A stretch of 64,000 bases of DNA, from contig CBFIBR010000002.1 of assembly GCA_965660935.1 (NCBI GenBank), positions 93,814 through 157,813 of the forward strand, written 5' to 3'. Both the position numbers and the translations under genes were made by a program. How positions within the stretch are numbered: position 1 is the first letter of the stretch; each line of letters opens with the position of its first letter. The notes beneath the pieces are model-generated. The model was not told the origin of the DNA. It worked only from the letters and a program-made list of their open reading frames with translations, and ran no database searches. The stretch is from UBA1172 sp002457135 (GTDB lineage Bacteria; Pseudomonadota; Alphaproteobacteria; Puniceispirillales; UBA1172). Positions 51,763 to 59,881 of this stretch are shown here, one piece after another.

Positions 51763-52911
51763 ATGCGCGGCTTTGCCGATGAAGAATTTGCCGCCCGGCT
51801 GGACCGGGCGCAGGCCATGATGGCTGCATCCGGGCTGGATGCCTTGTTCCTGACCACCGAACCTGAAATCCGCTATTTCACCGGCTACCTGACCCGGTTC
51901 TGGGAAAGCCCGACACGGCCGTGGTACCTGATCGTTCCGCAATCGGGGAAGCCTGTTGCGGTGTTTCCATCCATCGGGGCCGCGCTCATGGAAAAGACCT
52001 GGATTGATGATATCCGGACCTGGTCTTCGCCTGACCCGGATGATGACGGGTTGAGCCTGCTGGCGGATGCAATCGCTGAATTGCTTGGCAGCGATAGCGT
52101 GATCGGTGTTCCATCGGGCCATGAGACGCATCTGAGGATGCCACAGGCTGATTTCATGCGGCTCCAGTCGCTTTGCCCGGGGATGAGGTTTTGCGGTGAT
52201 GACGGTATCATTCGCCGCCTCAGGCTGATTAAATCCGATGCTGAAATCGCCAAGATCAGGACAGCCTGCATGATCGCGGGACGGGCCTTTGACCGGGTGG
52301 GGGAGATTGCCGCCGAAGGCACCCCCCTTTCCGATGTGTTCCGCAAATTCCAGATGCTCTGCCTTGAAGAGGGCGCGGACTGGGTGCCGTATCTGGCCGG
52401 GGGCAAGGGCGCGATGGGGTATGATGATGTCATCTCACCCGCCAGTGATGAGCCGCTCCACCATGGTGAGGTGATGATGCTGGATACAGGCATCGTCCAT
52501 GACGGGTATTTCTGTGATTATGACCGGAACTATGCCGTAGGAGCTATTAAGCCTGAGGTCGCCTCAGCCTGGCAGAAATTGCTCGATGCCACCGCAGCAG
52601 GGATGGAGGCGGTGAGGCCCGGGAATACCGCGGCCGATATCTACCGCGCCATGGACCGGGTGCTGACCGGCGGCAAAGGCGGCGGTTCGGCCGGCCGTCT
52701 TGGCCATGGGCTGGGGATGCAGCTGACCGAATGGCCATCCTTTATCGCGGCGGATGAAACCGAAATCACCGAAGGCATGGTGCTGACGCTCGAACCGGGG
52801 ATCACCATGCCCGATGGATCCATCCTGGTTCATGAAGATGATATCGTGCTGACAGCGGATGGGGCCATCCAGCTATCGGCCAAGGCACCGCAACAACTAT
52901 GGGTGATATGA
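51763..52911 (+). CDS. M24 family metallopeptidase (Xaa-Pro dipeptidase-like)
   Basis: A 382-residue pita-bread enzyme with all five metal ligands visible: D in MLDTGIVHDG, D in YFCDYDRNYAVG, H in LGHGLGMQLTEWP, E in LTLEPGITM and E in ILVHEDDIV. It therefore differs from the two metal-free-looking relatives upstream (creatinase and DoeA-like). The N-terminal creatinase/prolidase domain is present. It is coupled to the DpaL-like gene (three bases) and overlaps the EutA-like gene. In hydroxyectoine loci an M24 hydrolase (EutD) is similarly placed, but EutD lacks these ligands, so a peptidase or amidohydrolase role is more likely. Confidence 0.9.
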   Translation: MRGFADEEFAARLDRAQAMMAASGLDALFLTTEPEIRYFTGYLTRFWESPTRPWYLIVPQSGKPVAVFPSIGAALMEKTWIDDIRTWSSPDPDDDGLSLLADAIAELLGSDSVIGVPSGHETHLRMPQADFMRLQSLCPGMRFCGDDGIIRRLRLIKSDAEIAKIRTACMIAGRAFDRVGEIAAEGTPLSDVFRKFQMLCLEEGADWVPYLAGGKGAMGYDDVISPASDEPLHHGEVMMLDTGIVHDGYFCDYDRNYAVGAIKPEVASAWQKLLDATAAGMEAVRPGNTAADIYRAMDRVLTGGKGGGSAGRLGHGLGMQLTEWPSFIAADETEITEGMVLTLEPGITMPDGSILVHEDDIVLTADGAIQLSAKAPQQLWVI

Positions 52912-53660
52912 TCATGTCGACCTTTGACTACACCGCAGGACCAACGGTCGCAACCCGCGCCCGGCTGGGGGTCATCATTCTGCAATCCGATGAAACGCTG
53001 GAACATGACTTGAGGCGGATGATCCCCGAAGACGGGGTCGGGGTCTACGCATCACGCATCCCCAACGCGCCTGAGGTTTCATCCGAAACCCTGGCCGAAA
53101 TGGCGGGGGTGCTGACCCACACCGCAGGGCTGCTGCCCACCCGGACCGATTATGATGTTGTTGGCTATGGCTGCACCTCCGGCACGGCGGTGATCGGTGC
53201 TGACCGGATCGCCGGGATGATCCATGACGGGTGCAACACGGGCCATGTCACCGAACCGCTGACGGCCCTGATCGCGGCCTGCAAGGCGCTCAACCTGAAA
53301 AAGATTGCCTTCCTTTCGCCCTATGTTGAGGAAGTCTCCAACCGGCTCAGGCAACGGCTCGATGATGCCGGGATTGCAACGCCTCTGTTTGGCAGTTTCA
53401 ATGAGGCGATTGAAAGCCAGGTTGCGCGGATTGACGGGGACAGCGTGATGGCCGCCGCCACGACGCTTTATGAAAGCGGTGACTGTGACGGTATTTTCAT
53501 GTCCTGCACCAATTTGCAGACGCTCAACGTCATTGCCGAGCTTGAGGATCGGTGCGGTTGCCCGGTGCTGTCATCGAATCTGGTTCTGGCATGGCACATG
53601 ATGACCCTTTCGGGGCTGTCGTCACACAACCCCCAACTTGGCTCCCTCCTCAGGCATTAG
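52908..53660 (+). CDS. Asp/Glu racemase superfamily protein, EutA/maleate isomerase-like
   Basis: The 250-residue protein resembles maleate cis-trans isomerase, arylmalonate decarboxylase and EutA of ectoine loci. The two catalytic cysteines of this fold are in GYGCTSGTAVIG and FMSCTNLQTL. GVYASRIPNAPEVSSETLAEM matches the conserved substrate segment as I recall it from EutA-type proteins. I start it at the ATG 52908 overlapping the M24 stop (ATGA); ATGs at 52899 and 52914 are in frame. Its stop codon lies inside the first unit of a 15-base tandem repeat. Confidence 0.82.
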   Translation: MIMSTFDYTAGPTVATRARLGVIILQSDETLEHDLRRMIPEDGVGVYASRIPNAPEVSSETLAEMAGVLTHTAGLLPTRTDYDVVGYGCTSGTAVIGADRIAGMIHDGCNTGHVTEPLTALIAACKALNLKKIAFLSPYVEEVSNRLRQRLDDAGIATPLFGSFNEAIESQVARIDGDSVMAAATTLYESGDCDGIFMSCTNLQTLNVIAELEDRCGCPVLSSNLVLAWHMMTLSGLSSHNPQLGSLLRH

Positions 53661-53694
53661 GGCATCAGGCATTAAAGCTTCAGGAATTACCCCC
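53650..53694 (+). repeat. 15-bp tandem repeats across the stop codon of the EutA-like gene
   Basis: Units starting at 53650, 53665 and 53680 (TCAGGCATTA-type, increasingly diverged), with a weaker fourth at 53695. The gene's TAG (53658-53660) is in the first unit. Confidence 0.8.
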
Positions 53695-53794
53695 TCAGGC
53701 GCTGAAATTAGGCTATCCTGACGGGGAGGTTCTGTATTTTTCTGCCTGACCCGTCATTCAGGCTATCGTGTTGAGACTGGATGATTTTATTGTG

Positions 53795-54967
53795 ATGGCT
53801 GCCTCCCCCCTGTCTGAGAATCGCTGGATGATCCTGGCTGTGCTTTTTCTGGCGCGGATGAGCATGGCGTTTCAGTTCCAGTCAGTGGCCGCCCTGTCGG
53901 GTCCCTACAGGGATGCGTTCGGTGTTTCCCTGTCTGATGTTGGCTTTCTGATCGGGCTTTATTTTATCCCGGGTATTTTCATCGCCCTGCCCGGTGGGGC
54001 AATGGGGCGGTTTTTCGGGGATAAAAAAACGGTTACTGCCGGGATGATGCTGATGGTGGCGGGGGCCATCATGACCGGTTTCACCCAGGACTGGTCATGG
54101 CAGCTTACCGGCCGGATCATTGCCGGTATTGGCGGGGTGATCCTCAACGTGCTGATGTCAAAGCTGGTGGTGGATTATTTCCAGCACAGCAGGCTGAGTA
54201 CCGCCATGGGGATATTTGTAACCTCATGGCCGATCGGCATCGCGCTGGCATTGGTGGTGCTGCCCGTCCTGTCGGCATCATCCGGTCTTGCGGCGGCGTT
54301 GCATAGCATCAGTCTCTTCACCCTTCTGGCCATGATCGGCTTCATGGTGATGGTTCCGGCCCCTTCACAGCGGCAGGCATCAGCCATCACCCTTGAACCC
54401 CTGAGGGGGCGGGTCCTGCTCTGCCAGTTTCTGGCATCCATCGTCTGGGCGTTCTATAACGGGGCGATTGCCATGGTCTTCAGCTTTGCCGCCACCATGC
54501 TGACCGAGCGGGGGTTTTCCATCCTTGAGGCCAGCAGCATGACCAGCCTGACGCTGTTTGTTATTGCGGCCTCGGTCCCGCTGGGGGGCATCCTTGCCGA
54601 TGTATTGAAACGGCCGGTGATGGTCATTTTCATCAGCCTTGCCGGGTTTGCCATGCTGCTGCCGGTGACCATGACAACCGATCATGTCGCGCTGGTGTTT
54701 ATCCTGCTCGGGCTGTTTGCCGGGGCGGCGGCGGGGCCAGCCATGGGGCTTCCGGCCAGGGTTCTGTCTGCGGGCAACACCGCCATCGGGATGGGCCTGT
54801 TTTTCGCGCTCTATTACCTGATCATGGTGCTTAGCCCCATGGTCGCGGGCAGTATTGCCGACAGGGTGGGTACAGCCTCCGTGACCATGATGATCGGCGT
54901 GGTGATGCTGGTGGTTGCCCTGATGGCCCTGATGGGGTTTGAATGGCTCAGGCCAAAACGCGGGTAG
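53795..54967 (+). CDS. Major facilitator superfamily transporter
   Basis: A 390-residue MFS protein with about twelve helices. It shows the loop pattern after helix 2 (GAMGRFFGDKKTVTAGMM, similar to the G-x-x-x-D-R-x-G-R/K motif), and helices include MILAVLFLARMSMAFQF at the start. The start is taken as ATG 53795; a GTG at 53768 is in frame. It follows the lyase-M24-EutA set with a 134-base gap and may import or export a related compound. No substrate can be assigned. Confidence 0.9.
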   Translation: MAASPLSENRWMILAVLFLARMSMAFQFQSVAALSGPYRDAFGVSLSDVGFLIGLYFIPGIFIALPGGAMGRFFGDKKTVTAGMMLMVAGAIMTGFTQDWSWQLTGRIIAGIGGVILNVLMSKLVVDYFQHSRLSTAMGIFVTSWPIGIALALVVLPVLSASSGLAAALHSISLFTLLAMIGFMVMVPAPSQRQASAITLEPLRGRVLLCQFLASIVWAFYNGAIAMVFSFAATMLTERGFSILEASSMTSLTLFVIAASVPLGGILADVLKRPVMVIFISLAGFAMLLPVTMTTDHVALVFILLGLFAGAAAGPAMGLPARVLSAGNTAIGMGLFFALYYLIMVLSPMVAGSIADRVGTASVTMMIGVVMLVVALMALMGFEWLRPKRG

Positions 54968-54971
54968 TCGG

Positions 54972-55718
54972 CTAAACCACCGGGGCTGCTTCCGGTTCTT
55001 TGGTGAACATGACATCGACGTTGTGTTCCTTTTCGACTGTCCAGTCGACCCGGAACCCGAGCGCAATCATGTAATCAATGATGGTGAGGTTAACGCGATC
55101 TATTTCGATAAAAACGTCCCTGATTGACGATGAGGCGAGTATGGATTTTGCGCCCTTGAGGACATCGAATTCCGCACCATCAACGTCGATCTTGATATGC
55201 GTTGGCTTGACGTTGTTGGTGCGGGCAAAATCATCCAGCGCCAGGGTCATCACCTCATATTCATAGGGAACGTTCTTTTTGTGGAGCGCCGGAATATGCG
55301 TGTCCGAATTGGCGGTGATGCTGATCAGCTCACCCGATTTCTCCCCGATTGCCGCAAAAACAAACCTGAACCGGCCATCATTCAATGATTTGTTGAGGGC
55401 GCAGAAATGGCTCTGGTAAAGGCTGCAATCAAACCCGAAAACCTGAACACCCTTGCGATGCGGTGATGCTGCAAAGGCCGATTCCTGACCATAGCTGGTC
55501 CCCACATCAAAGAAAACCGCGCCTTCTTCCAGTGCGTTCAGCCATGCGTAGAGTTGAGGCTCACGGGTGCGGTTTTCCATGTCCTTCAGGTCTTCGCAAA
55601 TATAGTGATTGTTCACCGGAACAAAGAACGTGGCCTGCATGCCATGCGAAAACAGCGTTCTGGTATTGGGGAAGAGGCGCGTGATCCTGCCCAGAAGGTG
55701 ATAGAAATTGAGGAGCAT
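54972..55718 (-). CDS. FkbM-family methyltransferase
   Basis: A 248-residue SAM-dependent methyltransferase of the FkbM type. It shows GAVFFDVGTSYGQESAFAA for SAM binding, FGFDCSLYQSHFCALNKSL as the acidic loop, and PTHIKIDVDGAEFDVLKGAKSIL, a hallmark of this family. The known FkbM group methylates hydroxyls of sugars or polyketides; the substrate here is unknown. It is convergent with the MFS gene and ends four bases after it. Confidence 0.9.
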   Translation of the reverse strand: MLLNFYHLLGRITRLFPNTRTLFSHGMQATFFVPVNNHYICEDLKDMENRTREPQLYAWLNALEEGAVFFDVGTSYGQESAFAASPHRKGVQVFGFDCSLYQSHFCALNKSLNDGRFRFVFAAIGEKSGELISITANSDTHIPALHKKNVPYEYEVMTLALDDFARTNNVKPTHIKIDVDGAEFDVLKGAKSILASSSIRDVFIEIDRVNLTIIDYMIALGFRVDWTVEKEHNVDVMFTKEPEAAPVV

Positions 55719-55822
55719 GCAGTCATCCGGCTGGGAATATCAGTGATACCCTATCGGTAAATAATGCCATGCTCAAATCATTTGTGTTTATAGGGGTTTG
55801 CGTGAAGACCTGCCGGTGGATG

Positions 55823-56131
55823 CTAGAACATCATGTCGGTTAAAATCACGCCCCGGTTGGAAATCACTTTCATGGCGATCTCCGTCCTTCGGCCCAATTC
55901 CATTTCAGCTTCCCGAAACAGTTTCTGGCAGTCGATAAAGGCTTTATCGTTCCGGTATTCCCACATGAAACCCAGCCGGAAGACACCTTCCTTATTCCAT
56001 ATCTGGCAAACGGTCTGCCGCAACGCGCCAGCGTTTTTAAATTCATCACGCATGGATTCGACAATCTCAATCCAGGTGTCATGCAAAACAACAATATCGC
56101 TTTTGCTCGGAACATCAGCGATGATGTAACT
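55823..56131 (-). CDS. Small uncharacterised protein, possible dimeric alpha-beta barrel
   Basis: From ATG 56131 it is 102 residues (MSYIIADVPSKSDIVVLHDTW...). An open frame to 56248 adds a stretch that looks non-coding. The pattern of strands and two helices (DTWIEIVESMRDEFKNAG; FIDCQKLFREAEMELG) suggests an ABM/NIPSNAP-like barrel. Function unknown. The gene at 56338 is similar in size and strand, and both lie with a cupin gene. Confidence 0.6.
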   Translation of the reverse strand, partial: SYIIADVPSKSDIVVLHDTWIEIVESMRDEFKNAGALRQTVCQIWNKEGVFRLGFMWEYRNDKAFIDCQKLFREAEMELGRRTEIAMKVISNRGVILTDMMF

Positions 56132-56287
56132 CATAAGCAGTGCTTCTTCTCTTTCCATGATGCCATCAACTCCCTTCAGGTTTGGCATAGTGCCGGACAG
56201 GCTGCTGATCTGAACCCGATACAGCATGAACAGACGGATAATGGCCACGCACTGGCAGCCATTATCCGGTATCAGGTCTTCAGGTGA

Positions 56288-56335
56288 ATTTACAGAACCC
56301 CGTCTTTACAGAACCCCGTCCTTACAGAATCCCGT
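56288..56335 (-). repeat. Three 16-bp tandem units after the stop of a small gene
   Basis: Units at 56288-56303, 56304-56319 and 56320-56335 (TTTACAGAACCCCGTC type). The following TTTAC (56336-56340) covers the stop codon of the 56338 gene, so the repeat appears to have grown from the gene's 3' end. Confidence 0.85.
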
Positions 56336-56337
56336 CT

Positions 56338-56712
56338 TTACATGGTTTCGATGACTTCACCATCGACAACATGGGCGGTGCCGTAGTCACTCAGAACATT
56401 GACGAATGTCCCAAAGCCCGGCCATACCTGCGCTGCTTCCATGTGCTGGCCAATTCCCTCAGGCACCATATAAACCTCATTGATGAAATAGAGCATGTTG
56501 CCGGTTGTTCCCTCATCAGGGTTGGTCATGTTATTCAGCTCGGCCGATCTGGACACATAGTAATGGACAAGGTGGATCTTGCTGTCATCACAACTGTGGG
56601 TATCACGCATGAAATCGGCGTGATCACGGATTGAGGCTTCGACTTCATCAACCTTGTCGGCAGGGACTTTCAGGGAAAAATTGAACGTGTGTTGACCCGT
56701 TTTGATGGTCAT
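56338..56712 (-). CDS. Small uncharacterised protein, possible ABM-like fold
   Basis: From ATG 56712, preceded by GGAG at six bases, it is 124 residues. The sequence HTFNFSLKVPADKVDEVEASIRDHADFM and later NMLYFINEVYMVPEGIGQHMEAAQVWPGF fits a ferredoxin-like barrel with a strand-helix-strand plan. I do not recognise the family. It is 42 bases after the cupin gene and may share its transcript. Confidence 0.65.
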   Translation of the reverse strand: MTIKTGQHTFNFSLKVPADKVDEVEASIRDHADFMRDTHSCDDSKIHLVHYYVSRSAELNNMTNPDEGTTGNMLYFINEVYMVPEGIGQHMEAAQVWPGFGTFVNVLSDYGTAHVVDGEVIETM

Positions 56713-56754
56713 GGAATTCTCCATTAAAAAATAATCAGGGGGTTAATCCGAAAT

Positions 56755-57126
56755 TCAGGATGCTGTTTTCCAGGGACCGAAATCCTTGCCGGTTTCAGCA
56801 AATTCATACATCACGCATTGTTCGTCACCAACGACCCAGCCATCATGGCCCGGGGCGAAATAGAACGCATCACCGGCCTTGACCAGCAATTCGCTGCCAT
56901 CGTCATGAACGCACATCATCTGGCCAGTGATAACGACACCAACATGACCCGCCTGACAGCTGTCGCCGCCAACGCTTGGCTGGATGCATTCGGACCATTT
57001 CCAGCCGGGCTCAAGGGTAATTCTGGATGCGTTGACATTGCCCAGGGCAACAATCTCAACATTGGCCTTGGGTGGGCTTTTGACCTCATCAGCGTTATCG
57101 AAAGACTTTGAATAAAGTTTAGTCAT
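56755..57126 (-). CDS. Cupin-domain protein
   Basis: A 123-residue single cupin, start ATG 57126 with GGAG upstream (a frame to 57216 is open but has no ribosome site). Conserved turns are TLEPGWKWSECIQP, the GHVGVVITGQMMCVHDDGSE motif, and VKAGDAFYFAPGHDGWVVGDE. One histidine is present at each metal-site region, so metal binding is possible but weaker than in classic cupins. It heads a group of small genes on the minus strand. Confidence 0.85.
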   Translation of the reverse strand: MTKLYSKSFDNADEVKSPPKANVEIVALGNVNASRITLEPGWKWSECIQPSVGGDSCQAGHVGVVITGQMMCVHDDGSELLVKAGDAFYFAPGHDGWVVGDEQCVMYEFAETGKDFGPWKTAS

Positions 57127-57311
57127 GGGGAAACTCCTACAAAAAACAACAAAACCATGCCCCCGGTTAAAAAGGGTTAACAACACTATGTTTGAAGGGC
57201 GGCATGACATCAACACTAAAACCCGTTATGAGGCCATCACGCCAGCATTCCAGCCTATCTATTTCAGCGGGATTGATTTAGGGTTCTTAAATTCAATCGC
57301 ATTTGAGCCTG

Positions 57312-58289
57312 ATGACCAATTCCCTCCCCCCTTCCAGCGATACGCTACCCAGTGATAAAATTACCCCCCGGGGAAAGCAGTATGGCCGCCCCGGCCCGTT
57401 GGCGGTATCGGGGCTGGTTCTGCTTGGCCTTGTCTGGGGGATGTTTTTCTCGCTTTCGAGGGTCGCCGGGGAAACCGGGGTCGATCCTGTTGTTCTGGTC
57501 GCCTATATCATCGTGGCGGAAATCCCCTTTTTCCTCCTGATCTGCTGGTTACGGGGGCGATACCCCCGGCTGTTGCGCTGGCGCAGCATGCTGTTTTATC
57601 TGGTGGGGATGATCCTGGGCTATGGCGTGCCAGCGGTGCTGGAACTTTCCTCTGCCCCCATCATCGGGGCCGGGCTGCTGACAATTTTCGTTTCACTGAC
57701 CCCGATCATCACGGTGATCCTGACGCTTTTGTTGAGGACAGAGCCATTGCAATGGCGCAAGGTGGCGGGCGTTGTGCTGGGGACAGTGGCCCTGGCCCCG
57801 ATTGTCCTGCGTGAGGATATTTCCGTGCCAGTACCGGAACTCGCGCTGCTCGGGTTCACGCTGGCCTTCATGGTGGCGTGCTGTTACGCGCTCTACCACA
57901 ATGTTGTTGCGAAATACTGGCCCGAGGGGGAGGATACCTGGCAGCTTGCCACCGGGGAGACCATTGCCGGGATCATCATTTTCGTGCCGGTGACACTGAT
58001 TTTCTATGGTTTGCAGCCGATCAACCTGACCGAGGTCAGTATCCTCATGCTGTTCATCGGCTACATGACCCTGTCGATGACATCGATCTATCTCTATTTC
58101 TATCTGTTAAAGGAAGGTGGGCCGATCTTTGTCAGCACGGCGGGGTTCATCTCGCTGGCATCAGGGGTGATTTTTGGCATGGTATTTTTTGGCGAAACCC
58201 ACCCGCAATGGATCATGCTCTGCATGCTCGGCATGGTTGGTGCCATCTGGCTGACATCATCCGATAATGATCAGGATGCCGGGGAGTAG
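57312..58289 (+). CDS. EamA/DMT family transporter
   Basis: A 325-residue membrane protein with two EamA halves and ten helices (for example LAVSGLVLLGLVWGMFFSLSRV and VATA-type ends). It starts at ATG 57312; a TTG nine bases earlier is in frame. Substrate unknown. It is one of three EamA genes in this window, none with obvious partners. It is convergent with the small gene at 58302. Confidence 0.88.
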   Translation: MTNSLPPSSDTLPSDKITPRGKQYGRPGPLAVSGLVLLGLVWGMFFSLSRVAGETGVDPVVLVAYIIVAEIPFFLLICWLRGRYPRLLRWRSMLFYLVGMILGYGVPAVLELSSAPIIGAGLLTIFVSLTPIITVILTLLLRTEPLQWRKVAGVVLGTVALAPIVLREDISVPVPELALLGFTLAFMVACCYALYHNVVAKYWPEGEDTWQLATGETIAGIIIFVPVTLIFYGLQPINLTEVSILMLFIGYMTLSMTSIYLYFYLLKEGGPIFVSTAGFISLASGVIFGMVFFGETHPQWIMLCMLGMVGAIWLTSSDNDQDAGE

Positions 58290-58301
58290 ACCCCTTCAGG
58301 A

Positions 58302-58517
58302 TCAGTCGAGCCGGCCTTCCTTATAGGCTTTCCACAGCTCTAGCAGGATTTCTTCGCATTCCTCATTGGAAAGGAATTGCGGTTTGGTTTCAAAATGATC
58401 AAACACCATGGTTACGAAGGCATCACCATCATCGCATTCGGGCAGATAGCGTTCAGCCTTGTGCAGAAAAATATGCAGGTCCGTAACACGCTTTCGGACT
58501 TCCTGATTAAACATCAT
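58302..58517 (-). CDS. Small uncharacterised acidic protein
   Basis: A 71-residue protein with a good Shine-Dalgarno sequence (GGAGG) before ATG 58517. It is helical and acidic (FLHKAERYLPECDDGDAFVTMVFDHFETKPQFLSNEECEEILLELWKAYKEGRLD). I recognise no domain. It lies at the end of the molybdenum hydroxylase group, 65 bases after coxG, in the same direction, so co-expression is possible. Confidence 0.6.
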   Translation of the reverse strand: MMFNQEVRKRVTDLHIFLHKAERYLPECDDGDAFVTMVFDHFETKPQFLSNEECEEILLELWKAYKEGRLD

Positions 58518-58582
58518 CTCGTCTCCTCCTGTTCACTATTGAGATTAGGGCTGACAGTGCATCAGTAAAGCTGATGAGGTCA

Positions 58583-59050
58583 TCAAGTCTCATCAGCCTG
58601 GCTATCAGGGGAAAGCTCGGTGATGAAATTGGTGAAAAACGCCGTTGACAGCTTTTTGGCCGTGCCTTCGATCAGGCGTGATCCCAGCTGGGCAATCTTG
58701 CCCGTCACCGACACCGACACATCATAGGAAAGCCGGGTTGCCGCGCCATTTTCTATCGGCTCCAGCATCACCGAGGCGGAACCCTTGGCCCCGCCGGCAA
58801 CACCGCCGGTGCCGCTGCCCGCAATCACATAGGAATGCGGCGGGTTCAGCTCACTCAACGTCACATTGCCCTTGAACGTTGCCGAAACCGGCCCGATCTT
58901 GAGCTTCACCGTGGCCGATAATTCCGTCGGGCTGGTCTGGTCGAGTTCCTGACAACCGGGGATGGAGCGCTGGAGAATTTCTGGGGAGTTCAGCGCCTCC
59001 CATACCACTTCAACCGGCAACGGCAGGTCATGACTTTCCTTGATATCCAT
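58583..59050 (-). CDS. CoxG-like SRPBCC protein
   Basis: A 155-residue START/SRPBCC fold protein from ATG 59050 (MDIKESHDLPLPVEVVWEALNSPEIL). Conserved parts are SIPGCQELDQ, LKIGPVSATFKGNVTLSE and a GAKGSASVMLEP turn. CoxG proteins help link carbon monoxide dehydrogenase-type enzymes to the membrane. It follows the FAD subunit gene by 37 bases. A frame open to 59101 is not preferred. Confidence 0.9.
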   Translation of the reverse strand: MDIKESHDLPLPVEVVWEALNSPEILQRSIPGCQELDQTSPTELSATVKLKIGPVSATFKGNVTLSELNPPHSYVIAGSGTGGVAGGAKGSASVMLEPIENGAATRLSYDVSVSVTGKIAQLGSRLIEGTAKKLSTAFFTNFITELSPDSQADET

Positions 59051-59087
59051 GATTATTCTTTCTCTTTGATCGTGACTGGCACTGAAT

Positions 59088-59879
59088 TCAACAGGCCGCA
59101 ACCGCCCTTTTGGCCATGGCCCGGATCAGGCTGGCCCGGTAATCGGCTGAGGCGTGAATATCGCTCAATAACCCGTCTGCACTGAACGTCACCCGATCAA
59201 CCGCCTCAGGGCTGAAATCAGCCGTCAATGCCGCCTCCAGATCATCGTGACGATAGACACCATCCTGCCCTGCCCCGGTGATCGCCACCGTGATGCCGCC
59301 ATCCATGACCGCCACAAACACCCCCACCATGGCATAGCGTGATGCCGGGTTGGGGAATTTGACATAGGCCGCCCTGACAGGTTTGGGCAGGCTGACCGCA
59401 ACGATAATTTCATCGTCCTTGAGCGCGGTTTCAAACATGCCGCTGAAAAATTCAGGCGCGGTGAGTGACCGGGTTGAGGTGTGGACAGTCCCGCCAAGGG
59501 CCAGCACCGCCGCCGGATAGCAGGCCGAGGGATCATTATTGGCCAGTGAGCCGCCAATCGTCCCGCAGTTGCGAACCTGACGATCACCGATCCCCCCGGC
59601 CAGGCTGGCCACGGCAGGGATAGCGGATTGCACCATCCCGGACAGTTCAACTTCGGCATGGGTGGTCATGGCACCGATGCGGATGCTGCTGCCTTCATCC
59701 GTGATGCCGCCAAGCCCGCATCCAGCCAGATCAACCAGGCAATCCGGCGCGGCAAGCCGCTGTTTCATGGTCGGGATCAGGGTCATGCCGCCAGCCAGCA
59801 GCTTGCCCTCATCAGCCGCTGAAATGATTTCAGCGGCCTCACCGGTGCTGGATGGTCGGGTGTAGCGGGTTTCGTACAT
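59088..59879 (-). CDS. FAD-binding medium subunit of a molybdenum hydroxylase (CoxM/XdhB type)
   Basis: The 263-residue subunit transfers electrons between the [2Fe-2S] subunit and FAD. FAD-binding signatures are AGGMTLIPTMKQRL and IGDRQVRNCGTIGGSLANNDPS. The CO dehydrogenase/xanthine dehydrogenase medium chain is typically 270-290 residues. It is two bases from the 2Fe-2S subunit gene. The expected large molybdopterin subunit is not found on either side. Confidence 0.92.
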   Translation of the reverse strand: MYETRYTRPSSTGEAAEIISAADEGKLLAGGMTLIPTMKQRLAAPDCLVDLAGCGLGGITDEGSSIRIGAMTTHAEVELSGMVQSAIPAVASLAGGIGDRQVRNCGTIGGSLANNDPSACYPAAVLALGGTVHTSTRSLTAPEFFSGMFETALKDDEIIVAVSLPKPVRAAYVKFPNPASRYAMVGVFVAVMDGGITVAITGAGQDGVYRHDDLEAALTADFSPEAVDRVTFSADGLLSDIHASADYRASLIRAMAKRAVAAC

Positions 59880-59881
59880 GA

